Of a DNA stretch of 64,000 nucleotides, positions 34,742 through 43,370 are shown in pieces; position 1 is the stretch's first letter, and the number at the start of each line of letters is the position of its first letter. Source of the DNA: Kitasatospora indigofera (GTDB lineage: Bacteria; Actinomycetota; Actinomycetes; Streptomycetales; Streptomycetaceae); the NCBI RefSeq assembly GCF_014655955.1, contig NZ_BNBO01000012.1:1-64000 (forward strand). The letters run 5' to 3'. The notes below the pieces were generated by a model. That model did no database searches and had not been told where the DNA came from. It was given only the letters and a program-made list of their open reading frames with translations. A program made the position numbers and the translations under genes.

Positions 34742-36013
34742 TCAGACGCGGGCGACCGCCAGCTCCTTGATCTCCTCGAAGCCGAGGCCCAGCTTGTTGT
34801 ACGTCCGGACCTGCTGCTCGGTCAGCCCGCCGCCCTGGGTCAGCTCCTTCACCTGGGCGTCGGTCAGCGGCTCGGCCGGGCCGCCCAGGCCGCCGCCGAG
34901 GCCGCCCCGGCCCCCGCCGGAGATCTCGCCGAAGAGGCTGTCGAGGTCGGCCTTGGTGATCTCGGTGGCGCCCGCGGGCGCCTGGACCGCCGGGGCGTCC
35001 TTGCCGAACGCGATCTTGATCGGCAGGCTGGTGCCGGGGGCGATCTTCTCGTCCAGCTGGGCGAGGTCGAAGGTGACGGCGGACAGCGCCCCGTGGTCGA
35101 GGAGGACGTCCATGGCCAGCTTGCGGTCGGGCAGGTCGCTCGGGACGGCCGTCGGCAGCTTGCCCAGGTTCGGGATCTCCCCGGCCAGCGGCTGGAAGGC
35201 CTTCAGCAGGTCCTCGGCGAGCTTGCGGGACGGCACGCTGACGGTCACGCGGTCCTTGCCGTCCTGCTTGCCCTTGTCCTCGAAGGAGACGTCGCGGCTG
35301 AAGACGTCCTTCAGGGACTTGAGCAGGTTCTCCTCGGTCCCCGGGGCCAGGGTGGGCGGTGCGGACGGCGTGGCACCGGCCTTGCCGCCGGCCGCGCCCC
35401 GGCCGCCGCGCAGCGACTTGCTGAAGTCCTGCAGCGTCCCGGCGTCCAGCGAGACCCACTTGCCGTCCAGTGCGCCGCGCACCGAGGCCGGCAGGTCCGC
35501 CGTCATCTCCCGGACCTCGGACGGGTCCTCGCCGACCAGGGTGGCGAATCCGGCGAGGTCGGCCTGGGCGAAGGTCCTGCCGCCGACCTGACGCAGCTCC
35601 AGCAGCGACTTGCCGCCCTTGCCGGTGAGCGCGTACGAGAACGAGAGCGCCTTGTCCCCCAGCAGTGCGTCGGGGTCGGCGGGCTTGCCGTCCGCGCCCT
35701 TCGGCGACTGCAGGTCCTTGAGCGGCTTGTCCGCGCTCAACGAGACGGCCAGGCTCACGGTGGACAGCGCGGCCGCGCTGTCGGCGCCGATCTTGTCGCC
35801 GGTGGCGGCGCCGAAGGCCTCGATCTGGGCCGCGGTGGCGTCCACCGAGAGCTTGGCCGAGAAGGACTTGCTGTCGCCGAGCTTCCCGAAGGCGTCGGAG
35901 ACCTTCTGCGCGGCGGACAGCTGCTGGACGGTGCCGCAGGCGGCGAGCCCGGCCGCGAGAACGGTGCTGCAGGTGGCGGCGACCAGGGTGGTACGGACGG
36001 TCCTGCGTATCAC
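34742..36013 (-). CDS. Large secreted lipoprotein, unknown function
   Basis: This 423-residue lipoprotein has a signal peptide ending in lipobox LAACG (Cys near residue 27). Much of the mature protein looks like a duplicated LolA/LppX-like beta-rich fold, with repeated stretches of the type SVDATAAQIEAFG, GDKALSFSYALTGKGGKSLLEL and KWVSLDAGTLQDFSKSL. A Gly-rich linker lies near 355-370 and a C-terminal helical tail follows (PLTDAQVKELTQGGG). The GTG at 36013 gives a proper signal peptide; a TTG further upstream is an alternative. It is a monocistronic minus-strand gene. It may bind a lipid or the cell envelope; this is a weak inference. Confidence 0.75.
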   Translation of the reverse strand: MIRRTVRTTLVAATCSTVLAAGLAACGTVQQLSAAQKVSDAFGKLGDSKSFSAKLSVDATAAQIEAFGAATGDKIGADSAAALSTVSLAVSLSADKPLKDLQSPKGADGKPADPDALLGDKALSFSYALTGKGGKSLLELRQVGGRTFAQADLAGFATLVGEDPSEVREMTADLPASVRGALDGKWVSLDAGTLQDFSKSLRGGRGAAGGKAGATPSAPPTLAPGTEENLLKSLKDVFSRDVSFEDKGKQDGKDRVTVSVPSRKLAEDLLKAFQPLAGEIPNLGKLPTAVPSDLPDRKLAMDVLLDHGALSAVTFDLAQLDEKIAPGTSLPIKIAFGKDAPAVQAPAGATEITKADLDSLFGEISGGGRGGLGGGLGGPAEPLTDAQVKELTQGGGLTEQQVRTYNKLGLGFEEIKELAVARV

Positions 36014-36469
36014 GGTGTTGATGAGGTACTCCTGCTGCTGCGTCGTCAAGATGATGGAAGCGACTGGTCCGCTGCCTGCGTTCGGCAGGACACAGGCAAG
36101 CACAGGAGCCCTGGCCCGGGCATCCGAATTCCGGTGGCCTCCCCCGGGGCGAGCACAAACTATCGCACCCGGCCGACAGTCCGGGCGCCCGCCGCCGGGC
36201 CGCCGGGCCCCCGGGAGACCGGCCGCGCGCCGTGCCCGTTCCGTGTGACGTGACCGGCACGGCTCGCGGTCCACGACGCCAAGGTCGGACAGGTGATCGT
36301 ACGGCTCGACAGCACCCCTGGCGCAGGCAGGGCGACGACGAGTCCACCCGTACGGACAACACGCCGGATCAGGCCGCCCGGCAGGTCGCGGAGGCCGTCA
36401 GGAGCCGAGTCCGCCTGCCCGGGGAGAAGGCGGACGACGAGGAACGGCCTCCCCCGGCCAAGGGCACGA
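36014..36469. other. Intergenic region without a supported gene
   Basis: This 456-base gap lies between the 5' end of the lipoprotein gene and the 3' end of the MarR gene, so it should hold the lipoprotein promoter and the MarR terminator. On the plus strand 36232-36519 gives a hydrophilic, charged translation (STRTDNTPDQAARQVAEAV) in one frame and GQVIVRLDSTPGAG in another. This could be a broken small gene, but no start signal or family match supports it. Confidence 0.4.
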
Positions 36470-36916
36470 TCAGTCCGGTCGGGAAACCCGGCCCGGCCGT
36501 CCGGCTTCCTCCGCGTTGAGGCGCCGGAGCAGGTCGAGCAGGGTCACGCGGTCCGCCGCGGGCAGGGCGGCGAAGCAGGTGGCGAGAACCTCGTCGGCGA
36601 TCTTGTCGGCGGCCGCCAGGGTCCGCTCACCGGCGGAGGTGAGGTGGTGTTCGATGCGCCGGCCGTGTCCCGGGCGCCGTTCGACCACGCCCTGGGCCGT
36701 CAGGCGGCCGACGAGCGCTCCGAAGGCCTGCTCGCTCTGGAACGTCGCGGCGGCCAGTTCGCGGGCCGACGCCCCTGCTGCGCGGCCGATCGCCCGCAGG
36801 GCGTCCCACTGGGCCAGCGTGGTGCCGACCGTCGAGAGCGCCGTGTCGAGCGCCCGGTGCTGCCGGTACTGCGCCTGCTTGACCGCTCTGCCGAGTTCCT
36901 GCAACTCACCCATCAT
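36470..36916 (-). CDS. MarR family transcriptional regulator
   Basis: This 148-residue winged-helix dimeric regulator has core elements in the usual order: LAQWDALRAIGRAAGASARE, the recognition region ATFQSEQAFGALVGRLTAQG and the wing VERRPGHGRRIEHHLTSAGE. It is divergent from an alpha/beta hydrolase gene across a 61-base AT-rich gap with a palindrome, so it is probably both autorepressor and repressor of that hydrolase gene. MarR proteins usually release DNA on binding a small phenolic or lipophilic compound. Two adjacent ATGs exist; the upstream one (36916) is used. Confidence 0.88.
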   Translation of the reverse strand: MMGELQELGRAVKQAQYRQHRALDTALSTVGTTLAQWDALRAIGRAAGASARELAAATFQSEQAFGALVGRLTAQGVVERRPGHGRRIEHHLTSAGERTLAAADKIADEVLATCFAALPAADRVTLLDLLRRLNAEEAGRPGRVSRPD

Positions 36917-36977
36917 GGGCCCAGTCTACGACTCAACCAAACTAGCTTATATAAAGATCTTTAGTTACTCTGGGGGC
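36917..36977. promoter_or_regulatory. Divergent promoter/operator between MarR and hydrolase genes
   Basis: This AT-rich gap contains the perfect palindromes AAAGATCTTT (36953-36962) and TTATATAA (36948-36955), overlapping. The arrangement is what a MarR dimer operator over divergent promoters would look like. The GGGGGC run before 36978 is the hydrolase ribosome-binding region. Confidence 0.55.
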
Positions 36978-37778
36978 ATGCTTCCAGACCACCCCTCAGC
37001 CGGGTACTCCGACCTGCCCCTCACCCTGTCCGAAGCCGGAACGGGCCGGCCGGTCCTGATCCTGCACGGGGGCGGGGGCCCGGCCACGGTCGCCGGCCTC
37101 GCCGGGCACCTCTCCCGCACCGCCCACGCCATCACGCCGGTGCACCCCGGCTGGGACGGCACCCACCGCCCCGAGTGGCTCACCGGCATCGACGACCTCG
37201 CCCTCGGCTACCTCCACCACCTGCACGACCGGGGCCTGGACGACGTCCTCGTCGTCGGTTCCTCGCTCGGTGGCTGGATCGCCGCCGAGATGGCCGTACG
37301 CGACACCGCCGGAGTCATCACCGGCCTCGTCCTGATCGACGCCGTCGGCGTGAACGTCGAAGCGGAACCGATCACCGACTTCTTCGCCCTTGACGCGCGC
37401 GGCGCGGCAGAACACTCCTGGCACGACCCGGACCGCTTCCACGTCGACCCCGCCGGTCTCCCCTCCGGTGAACTGGCCCGCCGGCAGGGCAACATGGCCA
37501 CCATGCGCACCCTCGCGGGCGACCCCTACATGCACGACCCCAAACTCCTGCGCCGGCTCGGACGCGTGCACGCGCCGGCCCTCCTGCTCTGGGGGGAGAG
37601 CGACCGGATCGTCACCCCCGCCTACGGCGCGGCGTACGCCGCCGCCTTCGCCGACGGCTCTCTCGACATCATCCCCGGGGCCGGCCACCTTCCGCAGATC
37701 GAACAGCCGGACGCCACCACGGCCCTGATCGACGCCCACCTGCACCGGACGAGCACCCGTCACATCAGCGTCAAGTGA
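36978..37778 (+). CDS. Alpha/beta hydrolase
   Basis: This 266-residue alpha/beta-hydrolase-fold enzyme has the oxyanion region LILHGGGGPATV (about 22-33), the nucleophile elbow VGSSLGGW with catalytic Ser near residue 96, an acid residue in LLWGESDRIVTP and the catalytic His in PGAGHLPQIEQP. This makes it an esterase, lactonase or C-C hydrolase rather than an epoxide hydrolase, because the nucleophile is Ser. It is transcribed divergently from the MarR gene and is probably its regulated target. The ATG at 36978 is the only one that fits both the fold start and the promoter gap. Confidence 0.88.
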   Translation: MLPDHPSAGYSDLPLTLSEAGTGRPVLILHGGGGPATVAGLAGHLSRTAHAITPVHPGWDGTHRPEWLTGIDDLALGYLHHLHDRGLDDVLVVGSSLGGWIAAEMAVRDTAGVITGLVLIDAVGVNVEAEPITDFFALDARGAAEHSWHDPDRFHVDPAGLPSGELARRQGNMATMRTLAGDPYMHDPKLLRRLGRVHAPALLLWGESDRIVTPAYGAAYAAAFADGSLDIIPGAGHLPQIEQPDATTALIDAHLHRTSTRHISVK

Positions 37779-37882
37779 CCGCCGGCCCGCAGTCGCACCC
37801 CGCCGACCGACCTCGGGGAGCGTGTCCGGGGAGCGCGTCCGGGCCCGCGCCGGGCCCGGCCCCTCCGCGACTGCCGACCGGG

Positions 37883-38725
37883 TCAGCCGGCCCGCAGCAG
37901 CCCCTCGACCGACCGCCGGAAGGCCTGCGCGAACGCCTCGCGGGTGTCCGCGTCCACGAGGTCGAGCGAGAGGTACGGGTTGAGGTCCTCCAGCTCGACC
38001 AGGAGCAGCCCGCCGTCCTCGGTCCGGCAGGCGTCGACGCGCTGGATCCCGAAGGGCAGGGTGTTCCACTCGATGAACCGGGCGGCGAAGGCGAGGTCCT
38101 CGGGGGTGGCCGCCCAGGGCTCCAGCTCCCAGCGACGGGCCGGGTCCGGGGCGTACAGGGCGTACTGGAACTCGCGGTCCACGTAGTAGAACGACACCTC
38201 GTGGCGCAGCGCTATGTACGGCTGGACGAGGCAGCCGGCCAGCGGCTCGGTGGCGAGGGCGGCGGCGTCCAGCACGCGCAGGCCGAGCGAGTCGGCGCCG
38301 AGGCGGGGCTTGACCACGTACCGGCCGGCCGCCGGGAGGGCGGCCAGAGCCGCGGCGGCGCCGAGGTCGCCGTCGGCGGTGGGGATCACCGGGTGGCCGG
38401 CCGCGCCGAGGTCCAGCAGGTACTGCTTGCCGGCCATGTCGCCCCGGCCGGTCAGCGGGTTGTGGACCCGGACGCCCGCGGCGAGCGCGGCCCGCCGGAA
38501 GTCCTCGTACTCCTGCTGGTAGTGCAGGACCGGGCCGCTGTTGCGGACCACCACGGCGTCGAAGCGCCCCATCAGGGCGCGGGCGTCCAGCGGGTGGCAG
38601 AGCGCGAGGTCGAAGTACTCGCGCAGGCGGGCGGTGAGGCGGATGTCCTCGTCCCCGTAGCTGCGGCCGTTGGCGGGGTAGGCGGGGTCGGAGACGTACA
38701 GCAGGGACGGGCGGGCGGACGCCAT
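37883..38725 (-). CDS. ATP-grasp family ligase-like protein
   Basis: This 280-residue protein has an N-terminal PreATP-type domain (LLYVSDPAYPANGRSYGDED, then VVVRNSGP) followed by the ATP-grasp fold: a lysine strand YVVKPRLGADSLGL near 140-153 and the metal site RVDACR...LLLVELEDLNPY near 235-258. These enzymes ligate a carboxylate to an amine or thiol using ATP, for example RimK-like or glutathione-synthetase-like enzymes; the substrate is unknown. It starts 40 bases after the stop of a phosphotransferase-fold gene on the same strand, so the two are probably co-transcribed and may act on the same small molecule or peptide. Confidence 0.82.
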   Translation of the reverse strand: MASARPSLLYVSDPAYPANGRSYGDEDIRLTARLREYFDLALCHPLDARALMGRFDAVVVRNSGPVLHYQQEYEDFRRAALAAGVRVHNPLTGRGDMAGKQYLLDLGAAGHPVIPTADGDLGAAAALAALPAAGRYVVKPRLGADSLGLRVLDAAALATEPLAGCLVQPYIALRHEVSFYYVDREFQYALYAPDPARRWELEPWAATPEDLAFAARFIEWNTLPFGIQRVDACRTEDGGLLLVELEDLNPYLSLDLVDADTREAFAQAFRRSVEGLLRAG

Positions 38726-38765
38726 GGGTGGTGCCTCTCGATCACGGGGGTACGGGTTCCGGGGC

Positions 38766-39992
38766 TCAGCCGCAGGCCAGGGCCGCGCGGATCTCGGACG
38801 CCGGATCGCCCTCATGGTAGGGCCGCTCGGTGGCCTCGATGCTGTCCAGGAACTCCTGGTAGCGGACCGCGTACAGCAGGTGCGCGAGCGGCTCGGCCAG
38901 GGCGAGGGCGCGGACCGGGTCGGAGCCGGGGGCGTGGACGGCCCAGGCGCGCGCCCAGACGTCCGCCACCTGGGCCCAGCGCTCCTCGGAGACGAAGGCG
39001 CGCGGGCGCAGCCCGTCCAGGGCGGGGTGGCCGTAGCAGCTGTCGGCGAAGTCCAGGACGACGGTGCGCCGGCCGTCGGAGCGCCAGTTGCCGGGGTGGA
39101 AGTCGCCGTGCACGAGGGTGTCGGGCAGCCCGCAGGACTCCAGTCCGGCGATCAGGGCGGGCAGCCGGCCGAGCAGGCTCCGGGCCGCGGCGAGCTCCCC
39201 GGGCGTCAGGTCACGGGCGGCCTCGCCGTCCAGTACCCGGCGCAGCCGGGCGGGGAGGTGCCCGAGGGTGCGGTCGGGCAGGCCGGCCGTGGCGGCGGCG
39301 CCGCTGCGGGCGAGGGCGGCCTGGGCGGCGACCAGGCGCGGCACGACGTCCGCGACGGTTTCGGCCGAGGGGCCCCAGCAGTCCTCGCCGGGCACCTCGG
39401 CGAGCAGCAGCCGGCGGCGGTCCCGGTCGGCGGCGATCACCTCGGGGACGAGGCCGGGGTCGACGGCGCGCAGCAGCCCGGCGACGCTCGCCTCGCAGGC
39501 GTTGAACGCGGGGTTGGTGGTCTTCAGCCAGGCCGCGCCGCTCCCGGTGGGCAGCCGGAACAGGCCGGAGAGGTTCCAGGTGCGGATCTGCTCGGCGGGC
39601 CCGACGGGCGGCCGGCCGGCGGCCCGCAGGGCCTGGCCGGCCCAGTCGAGGCCGGCCCGCAGCCCCTCGGCGGTGGCCCAGTCGGCCCGGCGGGCGGCGG
39701 GGCCGAGCAACGCGGCGTCGTCCTCGTCCACCGCTCCGGGGAGCCCGCGGACGGGGCGCTCCAGCGCCTCCGCGTGGTACGTGGTGTGCCCGCCCCGGCC
39801 GCCCTCGCCGTCGGTGACGCCGATCAGGCGCAACACCGCCACGGGCACGCCGAGCTGCTCCTCCAGCCGGGCCACGGTGCTGCCGACCATCGGCCAGCGG
39901 ACGCCGTCGACCTCGAACGGACCGAGCCGCCCGAGCCGGCTCCCCCGGTGGGTGAGATGGACGGTGACCGTTCGACCGTTCGTCTGTTCCAT
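38766..39992 (-). CDS. Aminoglycoside phosphotransferase-fold protein with N-terminal extension
   Basis: This 408-residue protein has a C-terminal kinase-like domain of the APH family: catalytic loop LVHGDFHPGNW and metal-binding VLDFADSCYGHP near residues 325-355, preceded by the ATP lobe AAWLKTTNPAFNACEASV. The first 140 residues form a separate domain (VTVHLTHRGSRLGRLGPFEV, then LLRLIGVTDG) that looks like the sugar-nucleotide hydrolase/NUDIX-side partner found with some APH proteins, but I cannot assign it. The ATG at 39992 begins MEQTNGRT. It lies in a probable operon with the ATP-grasp gene downstream. Phosphorylation of a small hydroxyl compound is the likely chemistry. Confidence 0.8.
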   Translation of the reverse strand: MEQTNGRTVTVHLTHRGSRLGRLGPFEVDGVRWPMVGSTVARLEEQLGVPVAVLRLIGVTDGEGGRGGHTTYHAEALERPVRGLPGAVDEDDAALLGPAARRADWATAEGLRAGLDWAGQALRAAGRPPVGPAEQIRTWNLSGLFRLPTGSGAAWLKTTNPAFNACEASVAGLLRAVDPGLVPEVIAADRDRRRLLLAEVPGEDCWGPSAETVADVVPRLVAAQAALARSGAAATAGLPDRTLGHLPARLRRVLDGEAARDLTPGELAAARSLLGRLPALIAGLESCGLPDTLVHGDFHPGNWRSDGRRTVVLDFADSCYGHPALDGLRPRAFVSEERWAQVADVWARAWAVHAPGSDPVRALALAEPLAHLLYAVRYQEFLDSIEATERPYHEGDPASEIRAALACG

Positions 39993-40142
39993 CCGGGCAG
40001 GCTTCCGCACACCCCGGCCGGGCGCCACCGAATATCGGGTGGCGCCCGGCCGGGCGGCGGTCGCGCGGTCCGGCAGGCGGGCAGGCACGGGCAGGCGGTC
40101 AGGCGGGCACGGCCAGGCGGCCAGGAAGGAATCAGGACGGGA

Positions 40143-41012
40143 TCAGGACGGGATGACGACCGCCGTGCCGGAGACCCGGACCCGGTCGTCGCCCTCGTGC
40201 AGCGTCACCCGCAGCTCGCCCGGACGCCCGAGGTCCTCCCCTTGGTGGAGGGTCAGCTCCACGGGGGCCTTGACCGCGCCGATCTCGCGCAGGTAGGCGC
40301 CGAAGGCGGCGGCGGCCGCGCCGGTGGCCGGGTCCTCGACCACGCCGCCGACCGGGAACGGGTCCCGGACGTGGAAGGTGTGCGCGTCCTCCCGCCAGAC
40401 CAGTTGCAGCGTGATCAGGTCGCGGGCCGTCATCCAGGCGGCGAGCCCGTCGAAGTCGTAGGCGAGGTCGGCGAGCCGGGCCCGGGTCCCGGCTGCCAGC
40501 ACCAGGTGCCGGGCGCCCGCGTAGGCGATTCGCGGCGGCAGCTCGGGGTCGAGGTCGGCGGCGGCCCAGCCGAGCAGGGCCAGCGCCTGCTCGACGTCCG
40601 CCTCGGTGACCGGCTCGGTGTGCGGCGCGAGGCTGGTCAGGGTGGCGCGCAGCAGGCCCGATCCGTCCTGCTCGACCTCGACCGGGACTTCGCCCACGCC
40701 GGTGTGGAGGGTGAACCGCCCGGGCCCGGCCCGTTCGGCCAGCGCCACGGCGGACGCGACGGTGGCGTGGCCGCAGAACGGAACCTCCATCAGGGGGCTG
40801 AAGTACCGCACGGTGTGGTGGCCGGGGGCCGTGCCCGGGGTGAGGAAGGCCGTCTCGGAGTAGCCGAGGCCGGCGGCGATCCCCAGCATCGCCCCGGCGT
40901 CCAGCCCGGTGGCGTCCAGGACGACCCCGGCGGGGTTGCCGCCGGCCGGGTCGGCGGCGAAGGCCGCGTAGCGCAGGATCTCGGGGGTACGGGGTGCGGA
41001 TTCGCTGGTCAT
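40143..41012 (-). CDS. PhzF family isomerase/epimerase-like protein
   Basis: This 289-residue PhzF/diaminopimelate-epimerase-fold protein has typical landmarks: ADPAGGNPAGVV near 20-31, SETAFLTP near 52 with the catalytic-type Glu, FSPLMEVPFCGHATVASA near 69-86 and DPATGAAAAAFGAYL in the second half. Most such genomic copies have unknown substrates; only a few work in phenazine synthesis, and no phenazine genes are nearby. It is divergent from a MarR gene starting 178 bases away. Downstream (40073-40142) is a GGCAGGCGG-rich low-complexity stretch. Confidence 0.88.
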   Translation of the reverse strand: MTSESAPRTPEILRYAAFAADPAGGNPAGVVLDATGLDAGAMLGIAAGLGYSETAFLTPGTAPGHHTVRYFSPLMEVPFCGHATVASAVALAERAGPGRFTLHTGVGEVPVEVEQDGSGLLRATLTSLAPHTEPVTEADVEQALALLGWAAADLDPELPPRIAYAGARHLVLAAGTRARLADLAYDFDGLAAWMTARDLITLQLVWREDAHTFHVRDPFPVGGVVEDPATGAAAAAFGAYLREIGAVKAPVELTLHQGEDLGRPGELRVTLHEGDDRVRVSGTAVVIPS

Positions 41013-41189
41013 GCCAATCGAACGCGACGCGCCCGTACGGTGTTCCCGGACGGGGGAAGCGCCGCCGGGTGCTGCCGCGCGCCCCGCCCCGGGTGCGCCG
41101 GGCGGGGCGGCGGATGCGCGATGCTGTGCTCTCGGCGGCGCGGTGACGCGGTGGCGCGGTGGTGGCTCGCGGGGCGAGGAGGGTGTCCG

Positions 41190-41684
41190 GTGGCAGGCGG
41201 CAGGGAGATCTCGACGGCGGCGCAGGCGGCGGGGGACGACAGGGTGCTGGCGTTCGGTCATCTGCTGGGGGCGGCCGGCCGGCTGGAGCACATCTTGGGC
41301 CGGGCGGTCGAGGAGGAGTGCGGGGTCGGCCACTCGGTGTTCGAGGTGCTCCTGGTGCTCGGGCGGGCCGGTGCGCCCGGTCTGCCGATGCGCGAGATCG
41401 GCCGCGAGCGGGTCCTGACCACGGGCGGGGTGACCCGGCTGGTGGACCGGATGGTGGCGGCCGGGCTGGTGCGCCGCACCCAGCACCCGGAGGACCGGCG
41501 GGTGCAGTTGGTGACGCTCACCCCGCTGGGCGAGGAGACCTGCGTCCGGGCGGCCCGGGTGCACGCCGAGAACGTCCAGCGGCTCTTCCTCGACCGGCTG
41601 CCGGCCGAGCGGCGCGAGCGCTTCGTGAGTGATCTGCGGATGCTCAGCCGGAGCGCCCGGGAGGCGCTGCCCCGGCTGCACTGA
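41190..41684 (+). CDS. MarR family transcriptional regulator
   Basis: This 164-residue winged-helix regulator starts at the GTG at 41190, 6 bases after AGGAGGG. The motif order is canonical: VFEVLLVLGRAGAPGLPMRE, the recognition helix RERVLTTGGVTRLVDRMVAAG, and the wing LVRRTQHPEDRRVQLVTLTPLG, the classic DxRxxxV/LxLT signature. It lies divergent from the PhzF gene and upstream of an MBL/SnoaL/reductase group; which of these it controls is not clear from sequence. Confidence 0.88.
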   Translation: MAGGREISTAAQAAGDDRVLAFGHLLGAAGRLEHILGRAVEEECGVGHSVFEVLLVLGRAGAPGLPMREIGRERVLTTGGVTRLVDRMVAAGLVRRTQHPEDRRVQLVTLTPLGEETCVRAARVHAENVQRLFLDRLPAERRERFVSDLRMLSRSAREALPRLH

Positions 41685-41969
41685 GCGCCGGGGCCGCCCG
41701 GGGCCCGCCGGGGCCCGTGCCGTGCGTCCCGGACGGCTTCCGGCGGGCTGCCGGCCGCTCCCGCCCGGCTGCCCTGTTCGGCGCAGCCGTGGGTGCGGGC
41801 GGGCACCGGACGGCGGAAGCTGACGGCAGAGTGCACGACGGCGACAATGCCTGTTCAGTCAGTTACTGCAAGGTCAGGAGAAATGCCCCGGCGTGCGGGC
41901 GCAGCTTCCCGCCCCCGCCACTGCCGTCCGGGCCGGCTGAGGCACCCCGCCACCCGAGGAAGGACCCCC

Positions 41970-42776
41970 ATGAGCACCCTCGACTTCCAGGTCGTCGACA
42001 GCCCCGACAGCTCGCTCAACAAGACCGCCGTCCTGGTGACCGGGCAGCAGGAGGCGATGCTGGTCGACGCCGGCCTCACCCGCTCCGACGGCCGCCGCCT
42101 GGTCGAGGCCGTCCGGGCCACCGGCAAGCGGCTGACGACCGTCTTCATCAGCCACGGCGACCCGGACTTCTACTTCGGCGCCGAGGAGATCCAGGACGCC
42201 TTCCCCACCGTCCGGTTCCTCGCCCCGCACCTGGTGGTCGAGCACATCACCGAGACCTATCCCGCCAAGCTGCGGGCCTGGGCGCACCTCGGGGACGACG
42301 AACTCCCCTCCCGCCTGGTGCTGCCCGAGATCCTGCCCACCGACGAGATCGACTTCGCCGGCCACCGCTTCGAGCTGCGCGGCGCCGACTTCCACCTGCC
42401 GGACCGGCACTACCTCTGGCAGCACCAGCACCGCGCGCTGCTCGGCGGCGTGCTGCTCTTCCAGGGCCTGCACGTCTGGACGGCGGACACCCCGGCCGCC
42501 GAGCAGCGCGCCGCCTGGATCGACCTGCTCGACGGCTTGGAGGCGCTCGGACCGGAGTTCGTGGTGGCGGGCCACCGCACCGCCGGCGCGCCCACCGACA
42601 CCACCGCCATCCGTTACACCCGTGACTACCTGCGCACCTTCGAGACCGAGGTGGGCAAGTCGCCGGACGCGGCCGCCGCCAGGGCCGAGCTGGAGCGCCT
42701 CTACCCGGACGCGGGCCTGCCCCTGGCCGTCGACCTCGGCACCAAGGTCGCCAAGGGCGAGACGACGTGGGGCTGA
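41970..42776 (+). CDS. MBL-fold protein with altered metal motif
   Basis: This 268-residue metallo-beta-lactamase-fold protein starts at the ATG at 41970 (AGGAAGGA upstream). The usual HxHxDH motif reads HGDPDF (TVFISHGDPDFYFGAEEI): only the first His and the Asp are kept, so the second metal site is probably missing. Other fold elements remain (ADTPAAEQR after the TxxD strand, and a late VVAGHRTAG with a His). It may be a one-metal hydrolase or a non-enzymatic relative. The next gene (SnoaL-like) begins 2 bases after its stop, so the two share a transcript. Confidence 0.82.
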   Translation: MSTLDFQVVDSPDSSLNKTAVLVTGQQEAMLVDAGLTRSDGRRLVEAVRATGKRLTTVFISHGDPDFYFGAEEIQDAFPTVRFLAPHLVVEHITETYPAKLRAWAHLGDDELPSRLVLPEILPTDEIDFAGHRFELRGADFHLPDRHYLWQHQHRALLGGVLLFQGLHVWTADTPAAEQRAAWIDLLDGLEALGPEFVVAGHRTAGAPTDTTAIRYTRDYLRTFETEVGKSPDAAAARAELERLYPDAGLPLAVDLGTKVAKGETTWG

Positions 42777-42778
42777 CC

Positions 42779-43213
42779 ATGACCGGCACGCCCGAGCCCT
42801 CCGCCGCCCCCGCCGACGTGGTGCGCCGCCAGTACCTGGCCTCCGCCCGCGGCGACCTGGCCGCGCTGCGGGCCACCCTCGCCGACGACGTCGAGTGGAC
42901 CGAGATGGCCGGGTTCCCGCTCGCCGGGACGTACCGGACCCCGGCCGGCGTCACCGCCGCCGTGATGGAGCGGCTGGCCGCCGACTGGGAGGACTGGACG
43001 GCCCACGACGACAGCTACGTGGTGGACGGCGAGAACGTGGTCGTGCTGGCCCGCTACACCGCCCGCCACCGGACCACGGGCAAGCCGCTGGCCGTCCGGG
43101 TGGCGCACCACTTCGTCGTCCGGGGCGGGCTGATCGTGCGCTTCGAGCAGTTCGCCGACACCGCCCTGGTCCGCGACGCGACGACCGGCTCCGCGCTCGC
43201 GCAGGTGCGCTGA
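42779..43213 (+). CDS. SnoaL-like / NTF2-fold protein
   Basis: This 144-residue protein has the NTF2-like cone fold of the SnoaL family: VVRRQYLASARGDLAALRAT, LADDVEWTEMAGFPLAGTYR, VVVLARYTARHRTTGK and VRVAHHFVVRGGLIVRFEQF in order. These proteins are small isomerases, hydratases or orphan binding proteins. The ATG at 42779 lies 2 bases after the stop of the MBL gene; a GTG at 42767 in the same frame would overlap it. Substrate unknown. Confidence 0.85.
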   Translation: MTGTPEPSAAPADVVRRQYLASARGDLAALRATLADDVEWTEMAGFPLAGTYRTPAGVTAAVMERLAADWEDWTAHDDSYVVDGENVVVLARYTARHRTTGKPLAVRVAHHFVVRGGLIVRFEQFADTALVRDATTGSALAQVR

Positions 43214-43370
43214 GCCGGCCGGGCCGCGGCCTGCGGCGATCCCGCCCGGCGCGGGCCGTCACCCGAACAGGGGAGCCGGTCGCGCCGCGCGCCCTATGGT
43301 CTCGACTCGCCCCCGGCCGCCGGGCAGGCTGTCCGGGGCAGGGCGCGGGCGAACCGACGAGGAGCTGACC

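Noticed and set aside
40143..41012. Phenazine biosynthesis gene (PhzF)
   Set aside because: Only the fold family is supported; no other phenazine genes are present.
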